Shown: piece by piece, positions 24,260 to 31,433 of the stretch
How the letters are laid out: each line of letters starts with the position of its first letter
Numbering within the stretch: position 1 is the stretch's first letter
From: Zunongwangia pacifica
Lineage (GTDB): Bacteria; Bacteroidota; Bacteroidia; Flavobacteriales; Flavobacteriaceae
NCBI RefSeq assembly: GCF_023499215.1
Contig: NZ_JAKHSK010000042.1
Coordinates: 1 to 35,329 of the forward strand
Reading direction: 5' to 3'
DNA length: 35,329 bases
The notes under the pieces: generated by a model
The model's input: only the letters and a program-made list of their open reading frames with translations
What the model was told of the DNA's origin: nothing
Databases searched by the model: none
Made by a program: the position numbers and the translations under genes

Positions 24260-24607
24260 TTAGTTAGCATCATTAACTTCATCTTCCTTCAACCATTTCC
24301 CATCAGCTGTGGCATATACCGTTTTAGTTTCCCCATCTTTAGCAATACTTAGCTTATAGATCTTTTTTTCATCCTGAAGTTTAACCCATGCTTGAGAAGC
24401 AACCGCGTTAAATTCAGTCATTGTTGCATCCTTAACAGGCTGCGGTAAAGCCAGGACATCAATCATTTCGAAACCTGAAGTATTTGTAGCTACTTCTGCC
24501 TCTATTTCCTCTGTGGTTTCTTCAATTGGTTCTTCCTGAGCGCTCATTGTTTGCGTAGCAAAAAACAGTCCTGTAATTGCTATTGCCGAGAAAACTGACT
24601 TTTTCAT
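24260..24607 (-). CDS. Small periplasmic PepSY-like protein
   Basis: A 115-residue secreted protein. A signal peptide (KKSVFSAIAITGLFFATQ, cleavage after SAQ) precedes a strongly acidic linker (EEPIEETTEEIEAEV). The remaining 60 residues, LPQPVKDATMTEFNAVASQA and YKLSIAKDGETKTVYATADG, match the pattern of PepSY-like / BLIP-like periplasmic domains. Function unknown; this class is often stress- or envelope-related. It lies upstream of the NtrC-family regulator on the same strand but has its own terminator. A perfect palindrome at 24628-24641 lies about 20 nt upstream of the ATG. Confidence 0.75.
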   Translation of the reverse strand: MKKSVFSAIAITGLFFATQTMSAQEEPIEETTEEIEAEVATNTSGFEMIDVLALPQPVKDATMTEFNAVASQAWVKLQDEKKIYKLSIAKDGETKTVYATADGKWLKEDEVNDAN

Positions 24608-24627
24608 AATTGTGGTTTTAGTTATAT

Positions 24628-24641
24628 ATTTTGTACAAAAT
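24628..24641. promoter_or_regulatory. 14-bp palindrome upstream of the PepSY-like gene
   Basis: ATTTTGTACAAAAT is a perfect palindrome about 20 nt before the ATG at 24607, in a position suited to an operator. The cognate regulator is unknown. AT richness makes chance occurrence possible. Confidence 0.35.
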
Positions 24642-24946
24642 CTTTATTGGTTGCTATGTATAAAGGAAAAACCGTACCCAACTCACAAAACACATCACAA
24701 AAGACTAATTAACAACCGATTAAAGTAAACCAACAATTTCATAGCACTTACTCTTTTGTAGAAATTATGAGGTTTTAAGATTTTATTATGTGGAAATGAT
24801 TCGCAATACAGCCAAAAAAAAGGAACAATCAAAATCAATTAAAAACGTGGCATATTTATTCAGCATAAATAATTCAGAAAAGTTTTGTTGAAAGTTTTTT
24901 GAATTTCTTTTGGATTCAAAAAGAAGCAATGAAAGCAGTGATTAAA

Positions 24947-25050
24947 AAAAGAGGCCACCACAGCCTCTTTTAATCCGAAAATCTAAATTATACAACAGCT
25001 GTTACTGCTGTGTTAGTTATTCAAAATCCTTCAATAACCCTAACTTTTTA
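24947..25050 (-). ncRNA. Candidate small RNA with terminator (uncertain)
   Basis: The leftward strand contains, in order, an imperfect hairpin (AATAA 25033-25037 with TTATT 25017-25021, extended by TAAC/GTTA), a hairpin GCTGT (25007-25011) / ACAGC (24995-24999), and a terminator with arms 24963-24971 and 24947-24955 (GCCTCTTTT / AAAAGAGGC) followed by TTTTTTT. No coding frame fits. The 5' end is a guess based on the hairpin boundary. It could equally be the 3' untranslated region of the arfB transcript ending at 25258. The remaining sequence of the 24608-25257 gap is AT-rich and non-coding. Confidence 0.35.
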
Positions 25051-25154
25051 ATTATAAGTTAAAATCATGCCATAACTCCCAGGGAATAAAACACCATTTA
25101 AACTCCTAACAGTAAATGATTTAAAACATTCAAAATAAATAGCCATAAACACAA

Positions 25155-25203
25155 AAGTGTAGAATTCTACACTTAAAAATTCCACACCTGTAGAATTTCT
25201 ACA
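25155..25203. promoter_or_regulatory. Paired TGTAGAA/TTCTACA palindromes, candidate enhancer
   Basis: Site 1 is a perfect 20-bp palindrome at 25155-25174 with core TGTAGAATTCTACA. Site 2 at 25189-25203 is TGTAGAA-T-TTCTACA. The centres are about 31.5 bp apart, three helical turns, as in tandem NtrC-type activator sites. A related half site (TGTAGAAATT) is at 24757-24766. The assignment to the nearby sigma-54 regulator is inference. Confidence 0.5.
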
Positions 25204-25257
25204 CACATTTACTTGAAAATCAAGATTAAATGCCTATTGACCTTGTCCTGAGATAGT

Positions 25258-25662
25258 TTACTTTAATGGATTTTTTCTATTCTGCTTTTTCTCTGCCTGA
25301 ATCTTCTTCGCCCTCAATCTTTTTAATTTCGCCATTTTACTTGGCTTCGTTTTTTTACGAACTTTTGGAGCCTTAGTGCCAGCTTTAATCATTTCTAAAA
25401 ACTGATTAATTGCGGCATTTTTATTTTTATGCTGACTTCTGGAATTACCATTTTGAAGTATAAGAACATGATCCTTGGTAATTCTGGTGGAAAAAGTAGT
25501 TAGCAATCGCTCTTTTTGAATGTCGGTAAGTACCGTAGATGATGCTATATCAAAATACAACTCGACTTTAGAAGCGGTTTTATTTACGTGTTGTCCTCCC
25601 GGCCCACTACTTTTTACCGCTCTAAAGTCGAGTTCTTTTATTAATTCGTCCTGATTAATCAT
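25258..25662 (-). CDS. arfB: Alternative ribosome-rescue peptidyl-tRNA hydrolase ArfB
   Basis: Rescues ribosomes stalled without a stop codon by hydrolysing peptidyl-tRNA. The release-factor-like catalytic motif GPGGQHVNKTASKVEL places GGQ at residues 22-24, followed by the RSQHKNKNAA segment. The basic tail (KPSKMAKLKRLRAKKIQAEK) is the element that enters the mRNA channel. At 134 residues it is too short for a canonical release factor and normal for ArfB/YaeJ. It overlaps the DUF4301 stop by 8 nt, indicating translational coupling. Confidence 0.95.
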   Translation of the reverse strand: MINQDELIKELDFRAVKSSGPGGQHVNKTASKVELYFDIASSTVLTDIQKERLLTTFSTRITKDHVLILQNGNSRSQHKNKNAAINQFLEMIKAGTKAPKVRKKTKPSKMAKLKRLRAKKIQAEKKQNRKNPLK

Positions 25663-27193
25663 TAAGAGGCTGGTGACTTTCTTTTAAAAGATCGGCCACG
25701 GTTTTTACCGGATTAAAAGTTGTTACGGGAACTTCAACAAAAACAGTATTCCATTTAGCCATGGCACCATTCCACAAACCTGGGCGTTCTAATGCTTTTA
25801 AAGGTTTCCCGTCTTTTGTTTTATTTGCTATAAAACTCATATTTGGATCTACATACTTCTCTAAATCGTAAGTTTCTCCATTAGGTTTTCTAACGCTACA
25901 AACAATGTCCACAGGATTAAAATGTGTTGATTCTTTAACGATTTTCACCTGTGTAGGATTATTGTCATCTATTTGAGCTCCTTCTATAATTTGCAAGGAA
26001 ATCTCTCCTTCTTCATCTTTTACCAAAAATGGACCTCCGCCCGGTTCTCCTTCATTTTTAACCATGCCACATATTCTTAATGGACGGTCTAATTTTTCTA
26101 TTAATTCTGAAGTAGTCTCAGTTCCGGTAAGGGATTTTACGAAAAGTTGTTCCACAAGGAATTTTGATACTTCTTTACTGTCTTCTTCTGATGGATTAGA
26201 TTGAAGCTTTTCAAGCAAACTAAAAACTTTGCCCTTTAATTCTAAGAGTTTACCGGCTAACATCTTTTTATAATCAGCCACATTGCCAAGGTTAGACCAG
26301 GTAACTACATTATCGATGTTTTTAACGAAAATCAAATCGGCATCTTGTTGGTTTAAATTATCAATCAGCGCTCCGTGCCCTCCAGGACGAAAGAATAAGT
26401 TTCCTTCTTCTGTTCTAAAAGGAGCATCTTCATCATCTACCGCAATCGTATCGGTCTTTGGATCCTGATAAGAGTAAGAAACGTCAAATTTAGCTCCTGT
26501 TTTTTCTTCTACCCTCGCTTTTACTTTGTCGAATTCAGCTTCAAATTTCTCTTTATCACCCTGCCCTACCGTAAAGTGTGATTTCACCACACCTTTACTT
26601 TCAGCATATTTGGCCGCTTCATAAAGATGCTCTTCAAAAGCCGTAACCACTACATCGTCATATTTATGAAAAGGCACTAAACCTTTGGGCAGGTCACTTA
26701 ATCCAAGACCTTTGGCATACAACACATTTTCAGCAATCAGCTTTTTCTGTTCATCACCGCTAAGCTTATCAAAATCACTATTATCCTTTTTCGCAGCTTC
26801 TATAGCTTGAGTATAAAAGGGCAATTTTTCGATATGGTTAAAAAAAGTACGAAGACTAGAATCTCCATTCTCATCTAGATACTCACGTAATTCTTGTTTA
26901 TCGGGATTAAATTCATCTACAAAATTATGAAGTGCTTTAAACATTCTTGTCGCAGCTCCCGAGGCAGGAACGAATTTTAAAAGATCCAGCTCTTCTTTTT
27001 GATGTTCATAGGCTCTTATGTATTCGGTACGCTCTTCATCTGAAATCGCTGAAATTCCGTTTCCGATTGTTGCGGCTTCCTGAATATCCACTTTAATGTT
27101 CCCTCGCTTAAAAATTTCAATCTGTCGTTGTACTTCTTCTGTACTCAATCCATTATCCTGAATTTGCAGGATGTCTGATTCATTAAATTTCAC
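25655..27193 (-). CDS. DUF4301 family protein
   Basis: A 512-residue cytoplasmic protein of a Bacteroidetes-enriched family of unknown function. The segment LKFVPASGAATRMFKALHNF resembles the nucleotide-binding loop of sugar-nucleotidyltransferases (GxGTRM type). Further conserved-looking blocks are FRPGGHGALIDNLNQQDADL and PLRICGMVKNEGEPGGGPF. The similarity suggests an NDP-sugar or related transferase fold, but no reaction is established. It is first in a two-gene unit with arfB; about 410 bp of non-coding DNA lies upstream. Confidence 0.85.
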   Translation of the reverse strand: MKFNESDILQIQDNGLSTEEVQRQIEIFKRGNIKVDIQEAATIGNGISAISDEERTEYIRAYEHQKEELDLLKFVPASGAATRMFKALHNFVDEFNPDKQELREYLDENGDSSLRTFFNHIEKLPFYTQAIEAAKKDNSDFDKLSGDEQKKLIAENVLYAKGLGLSDLPKGLVPFHKYDDVVVTAFEEHLYEAAKYAESKGVVKSHFTVGQGDKEKFEAEFDKVKARVEEKTGAKFDVSYSYQDPKTDTIAVDDEDAPFRTEEGNLFFRPGGHGALIDNLNQQDADLIFVKNIDNVVTWSNLGNVADYKKMLAGKLLELKGKVFSLLEKLQSNPSEEDSKEVSKFLVEQLFVKSLTGTETTSELIEKLDRPLRICGMVKNEGEPGGGPFLVKDEEGEISLQIIEGAQIDDNNPTQVKIVKESTHFNPVDIVCSVRKPNGETYDLEKYVDPNMSFIANKTKDGKPLKALERPGLWNGAMAKWNTVFVEVPVTTFNPVKTVADLLKESHQPLND

Positions 27194-27604
27194 GGTTTTG
27201 TTAGTTTTATTGTTAGTTGATTAATTGTTGATATTATATTTTGCAGCCATTATTATTGACCACCTTCTAATTTAACATAAGGTTTGATTGATTTTTTTAA
27301 GGAACGCCTAAAATTGAAGATTATCACTCCTTTTTCCTAGATACTTTTGTTAGCTACAAAAGCGCTAAGGAACGACAATATACGCCAAAAAATATAGATT
27401 AACGGTGTTCATTAACGCATATTTAATAATTTGAAGATTAAATAAAGGTTTTTTAAACAATGAATTAACAACAGCTTAAACTTTAACTGTTTTATACAGA
27501 AAATTAGTGACCTGTCTTATTTGATTAAAATGCATTTTTAGTCTAAGAAAAACGAAAAATTGCTTCTTATTATTCCAAATTTAATCAGATGACAAACCCA
27601 ACTT
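27194..27604. other. Intergenic region between DUF4301 and pnuC
   Basis: I find no gene, tRNA or known riboswitch in these 411 bp. A 9-bp direct repeat TAAGGAACG occurs at 27298-27306 and 27366-27374, in the region expected to contain the DUF4301 promoter. The rest is AT-rich. Confidence 0.5.
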
Positions 27605-28231
27605 TTAGTTTACATGGTTGCCCAGGTTTCTTTTCCAAACTATATACCCCTGGATCGCCAAAATGGTTAGAATAAAGTATTGCAATGAAAGCATCCCTAA
27701 GCCCCTGTAAGCATAAAGTGGTACTGTAATAATATCTGCAAAAATCCAAAGTGTCCAGTTCTCTATTTTTTTAATTGCCATGTACCACATTGCGGTAAAA
27801 AATATTCCAGAAGTAAAAATATCGATATAATTAGCCGTTTTTATCTCGTAATGAAAAGCGCGATATACTAAATAAGTAACGAGCATTGTGAGTAAGAACA
27901 ATCCAAAACCTACAAGTTTTTCCTTTGTATTGGTTCGGGTTATTGGCACAACAGGCTCCCCATCCTTCATACGCGCCCAGTTAATCCAACCGTAAACACT
28001 CATCACCGAATAATAGAAATTCATCATCATATCCCCATAATATTCAGCTTTATACAATAAATAAACGGTAATTACAGTTGCAATAAGCCCAGTTGGGTAG
28101 ACAAGAATATTTTCTTGTTTAGAATAATAAACACTTAAAATCCCGAAGATAAAAACGATAGCCTCAAGAATGATATTAAAAGTAGATACCCCTTTGTAAT
28201 AATCCAGAAAAAAATCAGATAGTTGTTCCAT
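27605..28231 (-). CDS. pnuC: PnuC-family vitamin transporter
   Basis: An inner-membrane protein of 208 residues with about seven hydrophobic segments, the PnuC fold. Marker segments are NILVYPTGLIATVITVYLLY, YYGDMMMNFYYSVMSVYGWINW and the C-terminal YRGLGMLSLQYFILTILAIQGY. Family members move nicotinamide riboside (PnuC) or thiamin (PnuT) by facilitated diffusion, trapped by phosphorylation. No nadR or thiamin pyrophosphokinase gene is adjacent, so substrate is open. The THI-controlled outer-membrane receptor in the same window makes thiamin a serious option. It has its own promoter and a leader of about 107 nt, without a THI element. Confidence 0.85.
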   Translation of the reverse strand: MEQLSDFFLDYYKGVSTFNIILEAIVFIFGILSVYYSKQENILVYPTGLIATVITVYLLYKAEYYGDMMMNFYYSVMSVYGWINWARMKDGEPVVPITRTNTKEKLVGFGLFLLTMLVTYLVYRAFHYEIKTANYIDIFTSGIFFTAMWYMAIKKIENWTLWIFADIITVPLYAYRGLGMLSLQYFILTILAIQGYIVWKRNLGNHVN

Positions 28232-28344
28232 AATTTTTAAAATCTGATCTTAAACCAACCATAGCAATAGAAGGAACTGTTTTGAAGTCAGTTTTTATTG
28301 GTTCCATTAAAACCCCATTAGATAGAAATTCTTTTTTTATTACT

Positions 28345-28376
28345 CAAATCTATACTTTGCATCATTTTGAAGTCAA
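28345..28376 (-). promoter_or_regulatory. Promoter of the PnuC-family gene
   Basis: On the minus strand TTG (28376-28374), a 21-bp spacer and TAGATTTG (28352-28345) match the consensus. The predicted leader of about 107 nt contains a small AACTG/CAGTT hairpin but no riboswitch that I recognise. Confidence 0.55.
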
Positions 28377-28669
28377 TTACCCCATGGCAAGCCAATGAGG
28401 CATTTAATCGCAATTATCGAGTAAAACTAAATCTACAAAATAATCTATTCAAATTTAACATTATGAAACTATGCAACACAAATTTTAATAAGGAAAAAAT
28501 AATATTAGAAAATGAAAAAGAGAAAATATGCGGAATAAAAATTTACATTTTACTGAAAACCGTAATGAAGAAAACCACTAAAAAACATGTTAAAATTACG
28601 GTTATAAGAGAAACACTTCTTGCTCTAAACAAGAAGAAAACATACCTTTGGAATAAACACGAACAATAT

Positions 28670-28700
28670 TACAAACAATTATCTGAAAATACAAACAATT
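28670..28700. promoter_or_regulatory. Direct repeats upstream of the XRE gene, candidate operator
   Basis: TACAAACAATT occurs at 28670-28680 and 28690-28700, exactly two helical turns apart, and the second copy runs into the palindrome ACAATTGT. They lie 40-70 nt before the XRE start codon. The wider gap 28232-28740 is very AT-rich; an open frame at 28367-28714 is not convincing. Confidence 0.4.
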
Positions 28701-28740
28701 GTGAGTTTTTTTAAAAAAATCCCTACTCTTTACATTAATC

Positions 28741-29109
28741 ATGATTGAACGTTTAGAAATTGTACGCAAAAGAGAAGGCCTAAACAAAGCGGAATTTGAA
28801 CGAAAATTATCCAAGTCTAGTGGCTATCTTAATATGCTTAAACGCCGTAATAGCTATCCAAGTGCCGAAGTAATTGCTAATTTTTCGAGAGCCTTCCCTT
28901 GTTATAGCCTAGAATGGCTTTTAACCAATGAAGGCCAAATGCTTCGAAAAACACATGAATTCTCCAAAAAAAATCCCCAAAAAACAACCCGCCAATATTA
29001 TAGTAGTGAAGAAAAAATAGACAAAATCAGTAAAAATCAATCTGAACTTTTTCAGACCTTATTAAAAATAGAAAAATTGCTTATACACCTTTTACAAAAA
29101 CAATCATAA
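28741..29109 (+). CDS. XRE-type helix-turn-helix regulator
   Basis: A 122-residue protein. The N-terminal 65 residues (MIERLEIVRKREGLNKAEFE, then SSGYLNMLKRRNSYPSAEVI and YSLEWLLTNEGQML) match the short flavobacterial phage-repressor-like HTH proteins. The C-terminal half is a lysine-rich linker and a predicted helix (ISKNQSELFQTLLKIEKLL) likely to oligomerise. It lies 13 nt upstream of the gene for a secreted protein and probably shares a transcript. The A-rich base composition suggests horizontal acquisition. Confidence 0.8.
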   Translation: MIERLEIVRKREGLNKAEFERKLSKSSGYLNMLKRRNSYPSAEVIANFSRAFPCYSLEWLLTNEGQMLRKTHEFSKKNPQKTTRQYYSSEEKIDKISKNQSELFQTLLKIEKLLIHLLQKQS

Positions 29110-29122
29110 AATATCCTCCATC

Positions 29123-29842
29123 ATGTTCCGAATCCTAAACTTAACCACCATTTACCTACTAGTTATTTCTTATTCCTTTTCAGTAAATGCTCAATCGCGA
29201 ATTGAACCCGATCTTAAAATCTCTAAAGATATTGAGATCTTAAAAGATGCTACGGGTTGGGTATATGATAGCCAAGAAAACAGCTGGACAGATCATCGCA
29301 ATTATATAAGAAAAAATACAATTGAAAATGAAGAATTGAATCTTAACAAAAGTATCATTAAATCTACATCCTATCAAAATTTCGATTCAATTAGCCTACA
29401 GAAGATCAATTATAAAAATCACTTTTATTACCTGTTCATTATAAAATGCCTGGAAGGTGAATACACATATCCTACCCTCAAAAAAGATTGGAATTATCAA
29501 TCTGAAACCAAAATTTTTATTTTTGATGAAACTGACATAAACAACCTAAAAGGCCTAAACGATTATTTATGTATAACTACAAGCCGAAAAATAGTAATGA
29601 CAAAAAACGATAAGGATTATGCCTCTAATATTAAACGAGAATTAATGCGGCTGCCTAATAAATCTTCGAAACAATATACGTTTGTAATCCGCAAATTAGA
29701 TGATGAATCTGTACATTTTTTACTCCCCCAATTTTACACAACAGATCCTATAGAAACAATTCAAAATAAATATTTCGAAATATCATTAAAAGCGTATTAC
29801 CGATTCTTAGGGGTCACTTCAGAAAATAAAAATTTATACTAA
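29123..29842 (+). CDS. Secreted protein of unknown function
   Basis: A 239-residue protein I do not recognise. A signal peptide (LTTIYLLVISYSFSVNAQ, cleavage after NAQ) leads into a mixed alpha/beta body rich in Lys, Asn, Tyr and Ile, with no lipobox, repeat or catalytic motif. Features: WVYDSQENSWTDHRNYIRKN near the mature N-terminus, a FYYLFIIKCLEGEYTYPTL beta-like strand, and IKRELMRLPNKSSKQYTFVI. It follows the XRE regulator by 13 nt and is likely controlled by it. AT content is higher than that of neighbouring housekeeping genes. Confidence 0.65.
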   Translation: MFRILNLTTIYLLVISYSFSVNAQSRIEPDLKISKDIEILKDATGWVYDSQENSWTDHRNYIRKNTIENEELNLNKSIIKSTSYQNFDSISLQKINYKNHFYYLFIIKCLEGEYTYPTLKKDWNYQSETKIFIFDETDINNLKGLNDYLCITTSRKIVMTKNDKDYASNIKRELMRLPNKSSKQYTFVIRKLDDESVHFLLPQFYTTDPIETIQNKYFEISLKAYYRFLGVTSENKNLY

Positions 29843-29865
29843 CCCAAATTCACTCAATCCTATTT

Positions 29866-30228
29866 TCATCCTTTTAAGGATCGATTTTCGGTAATTATGG
29901 TCCTATTTTCGTTTGCCCATTGCACCAGGCTTTCCAGCTTTGGCAATAAACTTAAACCAAGGGCTGTAAGAGAATATTCCACTTTAGGAGGAACCTGTGG
30001 ATACACTTTTCTGGAAACCAAACCATCGGTTTCCAGCTTTTTTAAAGTTACCGCCAACATTTTCTGGGATACCGTACCTATCATTTTCTGCAATTCATTA
30101 AATCGAAGGGTATCATAACTGCCTAAAATTAAAATAACCAATGTAGACCACTTATCCCCAAAACGATCCAGAATATTTCTAACTGGACAATTATCGACTT
30201 CAGAAAAATTTATTTGATTTTCTTTCAT
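29866..30228 (-). CDS. HxlR family transcriptional regulator
   Basis: A 120-residue winged-helix regulator. DNCPVRNILDRFGDKWSTLV carries the conserved near-N-terminal cysteine, followed by LRFNELQKMIGTVSQKMLAV and GLVSRKVYPQVPPKVEYSLT, the recognition helix and wing. Members often sense reactive electrophiles or quinones. An open frame extends to 30330, but MKENQINF at 30228 matches family starts. It is divergent from the NmrA-type reductase it probably controls. Confidence 0.9.
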   Translation of the reverse strand: MKENQINFSEVDNCPVRNILDRFGDKWSTLVILILGSYDTLRFNELQKMIGTVSQKMLAVTLKKLETDGLVSRKVYPQVPPKVEYSLTALGLSLLPKLESLVQWANENRTIITENRSLKG

Positions 30229-30261
30229 TATAAAGCACTGATTTTCAATATTAATAACCTT

Positions 30262-30352
30262 AAAGTAACTTATTTCCCTTAGCGAAACTTCTTGATTAAA
30301 AGAGGAACTTACCCTACCTTTACTTACCAAAAGTAACTAAATCTCTTTTAGT
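30262..30352. promoter_or_regulatory. HxlR/reductase divergent control region
   Basis: Rightward TTG (30292-30294), a 20-bp spacer and TACCTTTA (30315-30322) form a promoter for the reductase; leftward TACTTTTG (30335-30328) overlaps it. ACTAAA (30336-30341) and TTTAGT (30347-30352) are an inverted repeat at the rightward start site, and AAAGTAACT occurs twice (30262-30270, 30330-30338). These are good operator candidates for the HxlR protein. Confidence 0.45.
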
Positions 30353-30368
30353 AATTAAATAAATTAAA

Positions 30369-31256
30369 ATGAAAAAGACATTAATCACCGGTGCAACCGG
30401 CAGCTTAGGGCAACTACTGGTAAGCGCACTTAAAAACAAAACAGCAGCTAGTAACATTGCTGTTTTAGTTAGAGATACAGAAAAAGATATCGTAAAAGAT
30501 TACGAATCACAAGGCTTAGACATTCGAGTATCAGATTATGAAAACTTAGAAAAACTAAAAACCGCTTTTGAAGGAATCGAGCAGGTATTTTTAATCTCTG
30601 GTAACGATCTTGGTGCTCGCTTACAACAGCATAAAAACGTAATTGAAGCCGCTAAAGCAGCAAACGTAAAGCATATTTTCTACACTAGTTCTGTAAGAAA
30701 AACCGAAAGTAAAGATGCACCATTGGATCCTGTAATTAGCGGACATGCACTTACCGAAGAAGCAATTATAAATTCTGGCTTAGATTATACCATTTTGAGA
30801 CATAATCTTTATAGCGAGGTCGTACCAATGTTTATTGGAGATAAAGAGCAACTATTAAAAACAAAAACTATTTACTTACCCACAGAAAACGGAAAAGTAG
30901 CATTTGTACCAAGAAAAGATTTTGCTGAAGCTGAAGCAAATATTCTTGTTTCTCCTGAAGAATACACCAATAAAATCTACGAATTTAACGGAAGTGAACA
31001 GGTTTCTTTTGAAGAGATTAGTGAAATCCTGACTGAAATTTTAGGGGAAAAAGTTGTGTATGTTTCCCCTAAAGTAGACGAATTTGAATCACAAATGAAA
31101 GCTGCCGGCCTGCCTGATGAGATTGTGGGAATGCTAAGCATGTTTAGCCAGGGTATTGCCAATGGCGAATTTAATTTTGAAAAAACCGATATTGAAAAAG
31201 CGGTGGGCAGAAAAACACAAACTGTAAAAGAATTTTTGGGCGAAGTTTACGCATAG
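30369..31256 (+). CDS. NmrA-type NAD(P)H-binding reductase
   Basis: A 295-residue atypical short-chain dehydrogenase. The N-terminal cofactor motif TLITGATGSLGQLLVSAL is followed by VFLISGNDLGARLQQHKNVI, HIFYTSSVRKTES and the substrate-domain block FVPRKDFAEAEANIL. It resembles QOR2-like quinone oxidoreductases (YtfG) and NmrA family members, which fits control by an HxlR regulator in divergent orientation. Likely role: NADPH-dependent reduction of quinones or electrophiles; the substrate is not determined. Confidence 0.88.
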   Translation: MKKTLITGATGSLGQLLVSALKNKTAASNIAVLVRDTEKDIVKDYESQGLDIRVSDYENLEKLKTAFEGIEQVFLISGNDLGARLQQHKNVIEAAKAANVKHIFYTSSVRKTESKDAPLDPVISGHALTEEAIINSGLDYTILRHNLYSEVVPMFIGDKEQLLKTKTIYLPTENGKVAFVPRKDFAEAEANILVSPEEYTNKIYEFNGSEQVSFEEISEILTEILGEKVVYVSPKVDEFESQMKAAGLPDEIVGMLSMFSQGIANGEFNFEKTDIEKAVGRKTQTVKEFLGEVYA

Positions 31257-31433
31257 TTAGTATTGAGTATTTAGTAGTGAGATATTAGATTTGAGACAAT
31301 TTGCTAATGAGTTAATTTGTTGATGTGTTGATAGAAAAGCTGAAAGCTTATTACTGAAAGCTGTTAGCTGAAGACTTATCAACAATATATCATTTAAATT
31401 CTCACTACTCTGTACTCACTACTTAATACTAAC
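31256..31433. repeat. Inverted-repeat block between reductase and synthase genes
   Basis: The left arm GTTAGTATTGAGTATTTAG (31256 onward, to about 31281) is mirrored by CTCACTACT to ACTTAATACTAAC (31401-31433), whose reverse complement begins GTTAGTATTAAGTAG. The right arm reaches into the last codons of the synthase gene. Between them lie AGCTGAAAGCT-type tandem repeats (about 31338-31376) like those at 449-486. It looks like a small non-coding repeat element. Confidence 0.6.

Noticed and set aside
24846-24863. Second sigma-54-like sequence TGGCATATTTATTCAGC
   Set aside because: Spacing between GG and GC is 12 rather than 10 nt, incompatible with sigma-54 recognition.
25057-25072. Sigma-54 promoter TGGCATG-N4-TAACT
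   Set aside because: The almost invariant GC of the -12 box is replaced, so it is mentioned only within the small-RNA finding and not listed as a feature.
28367-28714. 115-codon rightward open frame
   Set aside because: Very A-rich, no recognisable domain, and its beginning overlaps the good pnuC promoter; more likely regulatory or non-coding DNA. A shorter start at 28565 cannot be excluded.
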